In this document: positions 56,472 through 64,000 of the stretch, piece by piece
Position numbering within the stretch: the stretch's first letter is position 1
How the letters are laid out: each line of letters opens with the position of its first letter
NCBI GenBank assembly: GCA_022410635.1
Contig: JAJVDF010000656.1
Span: 671,175 to 735,174 of the forward strand
From: Tretioscincus oriximinensis
Taxonomy: Eukaryota; Chordata; Lepidosauria; Squamata; Gymnophthalmidae
Direction: 5' to 3'
DNA: 64,000 bases
Position numbers and translations under genes: made by a program
The notes under the pieces: model-generated
Databases searched by the model: none
Seen by the model: the letters and a program-made list of their open reading frames with translations, nothing else
Told to the model about the DNA's origin: nothing

Positions 56472-57010
56472 CCACTGCTGCCCTGACACCAGCTATAGGA
56501 TTGGGGGCAAGATTGGGACAGGGGTGTGGCAAGACTTGGAAGGAGAGGGCAATGTACTGGGGCTATGTGTGGCTTTCCTTCACATTTTCCTTAGGTTCTT
56601 ATGGCATCCTCCATCCATGCTGACCATTCCATGCACACTGGCATCTTCCGGCAGGCTAGGCAGCCTTCCCCATCTCTCCCCTGATGGTGGAGTGAGATCT
56701 GGGAAGTTGCTGTTCACTGTGGAGTTAATTGGGATGTAGGACATGTCAACAGATGCTAGGGGGGAACCAGAAATGGAGTAATGAGAGCCCAGGAGAAGGA
56801 ATTAGGGGAAGGTGCAGGAGGGGAAGGTTATGGAAACTATATCACATTTCCCACCCCCAGAGGTTCCATTTCCCCCTGGGAAGTCCAACTTTCTTTCCAA
56901 GTCTTGCATCATCGCTACCTCACTCTTAAACAATCCCTGAACTACTGCCATACTTTTAAGTGACACACATGGCAGAGACAGCAATTGCAGAAATGTGAGC
57001 CCCTCAATCT

Positions 57011-57078
57011 ACATTGAATCTTACTTCAGCTTAAAATGATTCAGTGAGGTTCAAATTAGTGGTGTGTGACCAGGGCCC
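57011..57078. mobile_element. Second, partial copy of the foldback element
   Basis: ACATTGAATCTTACTTCAGC and GGTTCAAATTAGTGGTGTGT followed by GACCAGGGCCC match the right two thirds of 56360-56471. The left arm is missing. Confidence 0.6.
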
Positions 57079-58857
57079 ATCTTAGTTCCTTGATATACAA
57101 TATCAAGAAAATAGATTCTCTGCCAGCCTTGCTTTCCTCCCTTATTCATATGTCACACTAATGCATCCAGCCAGCTATACTGACAAAAACTGAGGTGAAA
57201 AGACTCAAAAGTGCATTAAGGGCAGCATGTCATAAAATATTTGGACAAACTCAGTGAATTTTCTGGTAAAGAAAGCTTGCTGCTGTTGTTGTGTTGTGTC
57301 CCCATAGACGGAGAAGCTATGAAATTACTGGCTGGATACTCACTTAAGAAACCAGACTGACACAGAAGAGTTTAGAATGTCATATGATGAAAGAGAAAAC
57401 TGAGATATATAGCTTTGGGCCTTCCTTTCAGAGCAGGAGTGATGGCATCATGTAGCAGAGCATTGGGTCAATTGATGGAATTGTCTCATTCTGACAGAGG
57501 TGCAAGATGTTAAGGACACTTTCAAATTGGCAGCACATTACTGTAGAGGAAGTCACAGCAAAAGGAATGTAATCATACAAAGGCTGGATATTTCCTTCAT
57601 TTTTTTATAGATTCCCACTTCATTCTAGCAGTTAAAATGGAGACCTCATAGTTTCATTTCCATCTTCAATCAAAAGACCACATTTCAGCAAACTGAAGAT
57701 TTTTATTTAAGGTCAGGTATAACCAATGTAAGAAGAAAATGATTAAGAAAAACCCATTGCAGTGAAAAAATGCTTATGGTATGAGGCATGACATACTACA
57801 GCCCTTAAATATGTGTGAATATACAGGAACCGTTAACCCAGGATACTTTTTGGATCAGTTATACACACACGTGGTCATGGAAACTCTTATGAAAATCTCC
57901 TGGAGCAGAATTTTCTACTATTATTCTGGCTGTAGACTGTATCTGTCAAAAAGCAAGGAGCAAACCTCATTGGCCATGGCTGCACATTTAACGGAAATCT
58001 TCTTTAGTTCATCTTCATTGCCAAACAAAGGGTTTAGTACAGGAGCAGAGGGGGAGACAGCTTAAGCTCATTTTTCAGGAATGAAAATGAACCAAAGAAA
58101 ATTAAAAAATAAAAGTGTGACCAGCTCTCCTGAGTCAAGTCACTGATCTAGCTAGAATCCTCACAGCTTCAACAGCCTCTCTGATGGAACATGAATCCTA
58201 CTTTGGAGTTTCTTCTAAAGAAACTGGGGAAGTCTCTGATCAAACGTAGGAATCTTTATATTAGCATTCGGCAGTTTCTCATTATTCTAATGCCAGGTAG
58301 CTCTTCCTGTGTTTAAGCAACGGGGAAGTGGGCAAACAGCAATGCAAAGATTCCCAGAGGCTACCTCATCTGGGCTAGAAAAGTTGTGTCTGTATGAATG
58401 CAGATGTTATCCTATCGCTAAAGTAGTTTAAGCTGGTTTATGCCATATCCAGGCATGTGCAACATTTGAAGATGGCAAAATATAGCTAGTAGTAAAAAGA
58501 TATTGAATTTTTAAATTGTTTTTATTACAAAACTTAAAGTAGATTATCATTCTGGCATTAAAGTATTTACTTTATTATAATGGTACTATTAGTACACAGC
58601 TTAACCTTGAGATAACAGAAACTATATTGAATCACCATAGTGACTTGGCTTTCACCCACACGGCAGTGCATGCGATCAACTGCAAGTGTGTGGAGCATCC
58701 ATTTGAGATTCAGAATTGTTTGGAACTGGATGCAGAAGTTTAGCTGATGGAAGAGCGTAAAATAAATGACTGCACAAGGGAGTCATACATCCAGAATACA
58801 GGCCTGCAAATGTATATTGCTGCTACCAATCCAGATCAAGGTAATCAATTTTTACTC
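57079..58857. other. No recognisable feature
   Basis: AT-rich. The frame at 57781-58065 (94 codons) has no family signature. Confidence 0.4.
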
Positions 58858-59045
58858 AAGTGGATTACCACAAGACGCACCTCTTCAACCTTGCCTTTGG
58901 TTGAAGAAATGCTGTTTTTCCTCCCCCCCCCCCCCATCTTCAGATATTTTTACTGTTTTTAAAATGTTAAATTTGTACTGTTTTTATTTTTGGCTCCCTT
59001 GAGACCTTCAGGTATGGGGCGGAGTATAAGTATAGATAAATAAAA
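58858..59045 (+). mobile_element. L2-type LINE 3' end
   Basis: GACGCACCTCTTCAACCTTG encodes THLFNL, followed by AFG and a stop. The 3' block CTTGAGACCTTCAGGTATGG, GGCGGAGTATAAG and GATAAATAAAA follow. A C13 run near 58923 lies in the 3' UTR. Confidence 0.7.
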
Positions 59046-60146
59046 AGTGCATGTATATATTCATTCTTGACTAAGCTGTAAAGAATATTTAAGGATTGAG
59101 TGGAAAATCCATGGGAGGATATTACTGGAGGAAAAAATATTTAAATTGTACTAGTACTAGAATAATTCTATATATAATATTGTGGATATAATACGGTAAT
59201 TAATCACTTCATGTAATTTATCTAAGAAAAGTATGTTACAGTAATTAAAGTATTTCAAAGAAGCTCTCGTCATCTGCAGAAACTATAAGAAAAAATAATT
59301 GTGTAACAGTGTGATTTTACTTGTAAGTTTTGTCTTTTCATAACACTTGTGGGAGAATCCTATTTTACCAAATATCTGAGTCTTCTGTTTATCTTTATTG
59401 ATTACCTTCCAATAACAGCTGAATGTTATTCGCCTACTGCCACCTCAGCTCTAAATCCTAAAAATGCCCTACAATCATAATTAAGGACACAGTAGATAAA
59501 ACTAACTTAACTTGTGACTATACATTTCTCCAGCAATGAATGCAGGAACAAAAACAAAAGTTGCTATTGGAGGAACAGTTTTTATCTCACTGCAGCTTCC
59601 ATCTGTTACACAATGCAAATGCCTCAAAGGAAAATCCTTGTGCACATGTTATTTAGGGAAACCAGATGTTCTATTATAAGTGAATTTGGAAGAATTAGTA
59701 AGCTGGTCCTGGGATTACTGGCAGACAATGAAGGGCTAGCCTTTCAATTTGGGATGCTATTTGGTGTTATTAACTTAAATGTAAAGCTTCTTGGGAAACA
59801 TCTCAAAAGCCAAAATACACGACTCCTAATTATTCTAAAAATCGTTTCAGGCAAAACACTTAAGCATCAAACACCTGTATGTCCTTCAGTTGTGCCTGTG
59901 TTCTAACACATGACAACTATTGTCAAATTGCATAGAGTGGAAACACACATAATCTCCTAATCAGGACTTCCTAATATTCTAAAAATTCATATTTTGAAAA
60001 TTATATAAAATTCAAAGTAGTAAAATTTCTATTTCTTTTTTTAGATTTTTTAAAATTTAGATAACTTAAGAAAAATATAAGCTAACAAACAATACTGACT
60101 ATACAATAAGTGTATATGTAATTTATTATATATAATGAAAGAAATA
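59046..60146. other. No recognisable feature
   Basis: AT-rich. The 130-codon frame at 59514-59906 has no recognisable motif, signal peptide or splice context. Confidence 0.4.
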
Positions 60147-60165
60147 ACACACACACACACACACA
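60147..60165. repeat. (AC)n microsatellite
   Basis: Nineteen bases of pure AC dinucleotide. Confidence 0.9.
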
Positions 60166-60179
60166 ATGGTTGTGCTGAT

Positions 60180-60665
60180 TTACAGCCATTTATTCAATGA
60201 GGGAAATACTTTCTTTCCACAGTTAAACCATACCAAACCTGGACCTCTCCCATCCATATACCAAATTAATTTATTCCATTTATGTTTATTGTCAAGGGTA
60301 CTTGTTTGTCCTAAATGATATTTTCTTTTTTTGTCAACCAGGTCAAATTTCATTATTTCAGTTACGGTACATATCTTATCCAGTTTTGGAGTGTCCACTT
60401 TGTTGGATCTATCCATCCATAAGTTCTGTTTAGTAAGGCAGCAGCTATTAAATAAAAATGTAATTATTTATCATTGGCACTTGTATCTAATACATTATAG
60501 TCCATAAAAAACATTTTTATCATCCAAACTTTTGTTTGCCCTATTCTATTATCCTCTGTATTATTAACCTAAATGTTTGAACTTCCTGACACTGCCACCA
60601 CATATGTATATAATTACTTGGTACATGATTACAGTGCCAATAGAATGGAGGAATATTATTATTAA
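60180..60665 (-). mobile_element. L1 LINE ORF2 C-terminus, antisense
   Basis: The minus strand reads WHCNHVPSNYIHMWWQCQEV with QTF (about 60570-60640), the CWxC-x-HxWWxC motif near the end of L1 ORF2. A stop-ridden QRIIE and KQKFG stretch follows, then a 78-codon frame (60180-60416) with NKHKWNKLIWYMDGRG. Same protein region as the sense L1 at 7096-7231. Confidence 0.7.
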
Positions 60666-60736
60666 AGTAGTAAAATTTCTAATTTTGTCACATATTGTAA
60701 TAAACATTCCAAATAATTTATTTCCTCTTCAGTTAG

Positions 60737-60889
60737 GCTGCATCCACACAACACTTACTTATTCCACTATATTCCACAATATTTCACAATAAAGCATGGA
60801 TATTCTGAAATAAACCAGGCCACACAATGAAATAATATTCCACTACAGTAGTGGAATAAAAGTGATGTGTGGATGCAGCATTGGTTTGA
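60737..60889. mobile_element. Harbinger-like MITE (family 1, short copy)
   Basis: The left end is GGCTGCATCCACACAACACT with TACTTATTCCACTA. The right end is TAGTGGAATAAAAGTGATGT with GTGGATGCAGC. These are the same terminal repeats as the 616-bp element at 2242-2857. The left flank is TTA, the right reads TTG after one extra base, so the duplication is imperfect. At about 153 bp it is little more than its two ends. Confidence 0.7.
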
Positions 60890-63333
60890 AGATCTCAGAA
60901 CCAAAATCAAAGACATTTGATAATGTAAAATCCCACAATGTTCGTTTTCAGATGTGTTCTAGAAAATGATAATGAAAAGTTTTCTTTCAGAATAGAGATT
61001 TTTTTTTCCACATTATGGTTTATTACATTTCAGGAAGGAGTCCAGGGAGCCTTCTGCCTACATACATTTCAGGAGTGGAATAAGGCCTAGAATAGAAAAG
61101 GCCAGACTATCTATAGATAGCCTCAACACTAGATAATGGAATCTTTCATTGGTCTACACTCAAAAATTGCACACACAAATGACTGACCCATTAATAACTA
61201 TATCTATAAACTGATAACTGTTCATAATTCCTATCATGCAACAGTGGGACATATCATTCTTTCCCATTTCTATTTCTTGTTCTTACTTAAAGCTAGCTTT
61301 GATTCAGAAAAAAAACCTACTGAGTTAAATAGAATGTGCTTTTTGTACACAGGCTACTCTGGTTAAATATATCAGGTTCTCAGGCAAATTGCTAGAACAG
61401 TACAGCTCAGTCAGCATTGTTTTTTCCTGGGCAAAAAATAGGGAAATCCAAAACTGGGTTTCTCCCCACAAAAAGGGGTCATCTGTTTAGCAGACAGCTA
61501 TAAAGACAGATAAAATGCAAAAGATAAAATGCCTTTGCTTTGTGGCTAAGACAGAAATGCCAAAAGAAGAACCTGGAGTTAAAACAGCCAGTGTATATAT
61601 ATTTTCTTCCATTCTACGAAAGGCCATCTGCTGCTTGATAGTTATGGATAGAGATACTTATTTTAGGCCCCAACTAACAGCTCTAACTTTAAGGTCGCTT
61701 ATGACTGTTGAAAGCCTCAGAAAATAGGTTGCAGGTGCTCTAGGTCTGCATTTCATGGCATTTTTATAAAGTTTGAATCCCCTAATCTAATGTTACTTAT
61801 TTCTCTTTGCAATTTTCCTTTGAGGAGTTAACATTTGAAACCACGTTAAGTGCTCACTGCAGAGCAAATGCCCATAGCACAGTTTTCTCCAGTTGAAGAA
61901 ACACTTGGGTAATTAAACTTTACAGGGCTAGCTTTTCAGAGTCCACTTATTTCTTGATTAAATCCAAAAGCAGTTCTTGCCCTTTTTATATTTAAAATGT
62001 GTACACACAATGATCAAGTAAGACTACATTTCTTTTTATATGCTTCATTAACAAGAATAAACATTTCACAGTGTGAACTTCATAACCTCACATCATGACA
62101 CAATTGCCTCCATGTTGTCCTCTGAACAAATAAATTATTTGCCAAAAGATGCCCCTCCAGTTATGCTTTAAAAATAAAAAAATGTATGGATAACTGGTTT
62201 TGCTAGGTGTGAAGATCAAAAATGTATTACAGTAATACACTTTTAATACTTTGCTGTGATTAAAAGGTCAAATATTGCAGAATTGTCTTTTAAAAAATCT
62301 AATTTAAATGATGGGTCAAAACCCTTTTTAAATCCTACCAATTTTCATTCGGTCTGTTTTATCTAATAAATTATAATAAATTCCTCTGTTCATATTTCCT
62401 GATGTCACTGCTGACAGGCAGTTGGAATGTATTGTGAAATGAAACAAAACAAAATAGAAATCAAATTAAAAACTCATTAGTGTTTAATTGCATTAAACTT
62501 TATAGGGTTGCTTTCTCAGTTAAATATTTAACAGTTGCTAATAAACCCATAGAAACCTTGACTTGCATAAATGTATTGAACCTTGTCCAACTAAAGTCAT
62601 AGCTGGTAAAACTCAGCCAACTGACATTAAAGGCTTAATTCGTGTGCTATGGCATGAAAGGGGGGGGGGTTGCATGATGCTATTATTGGTTGTCTATCAC
62701 CTAGACAATGGGACAGAGCTCTTTCTGATTACTTAATTCCTATCCGAACATTGGTTCCTGGCTAGACTGTCTCTGGGGAAGTGTAGATTAAAAATGCAAA
62801 TCTTAATAAACTAACTAATGCATCAACATCTAGAATGCTGAATGTGGGTCAATTAGCATGGAAAACAGACATTTTTGCTTCAAATAAGTTCCCTGAAAAA
62901 GCTCTCTCTCTCTTTCAGTCACTGTAGTTTAAGCTACTGATTGATTCTCCTCACACAAGGTGAATGATTGCCATTTGCCCAATTGTGACAGACTTATGGA
63001 AGAATGTTCAGTAAGGACATCAGGGGGGCAAAATAATGATAAAAAGAAATCAGAGAGTTTCAGGTACCCTAAGCAATATATGCCCTACATAAGGGATGAC
63101 CTTGGTGGGTCTGGTACACTTTATTCTCTCTTTCAAAATGTAGTAGCATGATTTGCATAGCAGCAATAGCATTCTAAGTTTACATAAAAGACAAATTATA
63201 ATTGGCCTAAATTGGCCTTATTTGTATATGGTACAAATTTTTCATTATGCAAATGAAGATCTGCTTTCATAATAGAATAACTAACAAAAAGCAAGAACCA
63301 GAACCAAATAATAGTCATATCAACCTGCAACAC
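60890..63333. other. Unique AT-rich DNA with possible conserved segments
   Basis: No gene found. 61780-62010 and 62340-62900 lack repeat signatures and contain TAATTAAAC, AGTGTTTAATTGCATT and GGTCAATTAGCATGG-type homeodomain-like sites. A G10 run lies near 62659. Confidence 0.25.
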
Positions 63334-63502
63334 AAGCATCCAGATAACATTTATTTATTCCATTATAGCTGATATTCTGGGATAAAGCACAGATATTCCA
63401 GATTAAAGCTTTATCCTGGAATATCAGCTATTGCCGTATAATTAAGAAATGTTTGGAATATCCAAGTATGGTAGAATATAGAAGCAATGTTTAGATGCAG
63501 CT
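63334..63502. mobile_element. Harbinger-like MITE (family 1, internally palindromic)
   Basis: AGCATCCAGATAACATTTAT with TTATTCCATTATA on the left and TTTAGATGCAGC on the right resemble the family 1 ends. Inside, TAGCTGATATTCTGGGATAA and TTATCCTGGAATATCAGCTA are near-perfect inverted repeats. The flanking duplication is not clear. Confidence 0.55.
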
Positions 63503-64000
63503 TCTGATGGTTTGCCTTTCAACCCCTGGAAAAATCTTGCTAAATTTATTCTAGATTCATCCTACTTGACATCTGAATCTAGAGTGTTGGCATGCACCTG
63601 TTTATATAACTGGATTGCAATCTCCCTGTTTATATAACTGGATGAAGGGTGTGGACAAATCCAGTGCTTTTTGAGGTCATTGGTATCATGAAGCAAGAAT
63701 CCAATGATTTTTAAATGGGTTGTGTGACTGCATGCCTGGGAAGATGCATCTGTGAACTGTCTGGGATGAAAAATCTTTACCTGTTTTAAAGATCATTAGC
63801 ATCTCTTGTAGACATAGCACAGAAGTCAATGTACTCAGTAAAGAGTATATTTACCACCTAGTATGTCCCCATTATATAGTAAAACCATGTTTAACTTGTC
63901 CCCTATGCAGCTACTGTAGGTTCCACTGGAAGTAGCAGAAACTGTCAGGGTTATGAAAGGGTTGTCCTATTTTTGCTTTCACTTTTGCTTGGTGTTTTCC
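63503..64000. other. No recognisable feature
   Basis: AT-rich. A short direct repeat, CTGTTTATATAACTGGAT, occurs twice between 63597 and 63645. No gene visible at the window edge. Confidence 0.4.

Noticed and set aside
59514..59906. 130-codon frame
   Set aside because: No domain, repeat, splice or conservation evidence. A chance frame of this length is expected in 64 kb.

Overview
The window reads as an AT-rich, intron- or desert-like stretch of vertebrate nuclear DNA. The repeat mix points to a squamate reptile: BovB/RTE, L2-type, two kinds of CR1, L1 and an R4-like LINE, tRNA-derived SINEs with a (GAA)n tail, and many short inverted-repeat elements of hAT, Tc1/mariner and Harbinger-like type. 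The species cannot be fixed from the sequence. I found no convincing host protein-coding gene. Almost all long open frames lie inside retrotransposon remnants, simple repeats, palindromic elements or the assembly gap. The one weak host-exon candidate is at 10759-11004, where a splice-acceptor-like tract, an 81-codon frame and a downstream AATAAA occur together.

Layout. 1-7 kb: L2-type 3' tails, a 10-bp minisatellite, a 616-bp element with Harbinger-like ends and TTA duplications (2242-2857), and tRNA-SINE copies. 7-12 kb: an L1 3' end broken by a 260-base N gap, then largely unique sequence. 12-16 kb: an L2 3' end, a second Harbinger-like family, and two BovB fragments tail to tail. 16-17.2 kb: a CpG-rich, TATA-bearing LTR-like element directly followed by an 82-bp mariner-like hairpin. 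17.2-21 kb: an L1 3' end, a mariner MITE, an R4-like LINE fossil and MITEs. 22-24.7 kb: the longest element, a decayed 2.6-kb CR1. 28-29.4 kb: an antisense L2 reverse transcriptase. 31-35.4 kb: opposed CR1 3' ends, a hAT MITE with an 8-bp target-site duplication, a SINE, and L2 3' ends, one split by a chicken-type CR1. 38.7-39.5 kb: an antisense L1 fragment with a CR1 beside or inside it. 40.6-42.5 kb: a second copy of the LTR-like family, split by a younger CR1 with a 247-codon open frame. 45-50 kb: L2, SINE, a MITE carrying a nested mariner MITE, and a short repeat flanked by a 14-bp duplication. 52-64 kb: a perfect hairpin, a 246-bp polypyrimidine tract, foldback repeats, an antisense L1 and two more Harbinger-like elements.

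No operon, CRISPR array, RNA gene or defence system was seen. The interest lies in the transposable elements: an LTR-like family I cannot name, a MITE-like family whose copies carry 13-14 bp duplications, three groups of non-autonomous elements with Harbinger-like ends, and several insertions that can be ordered by nesting and by target-site duplications.
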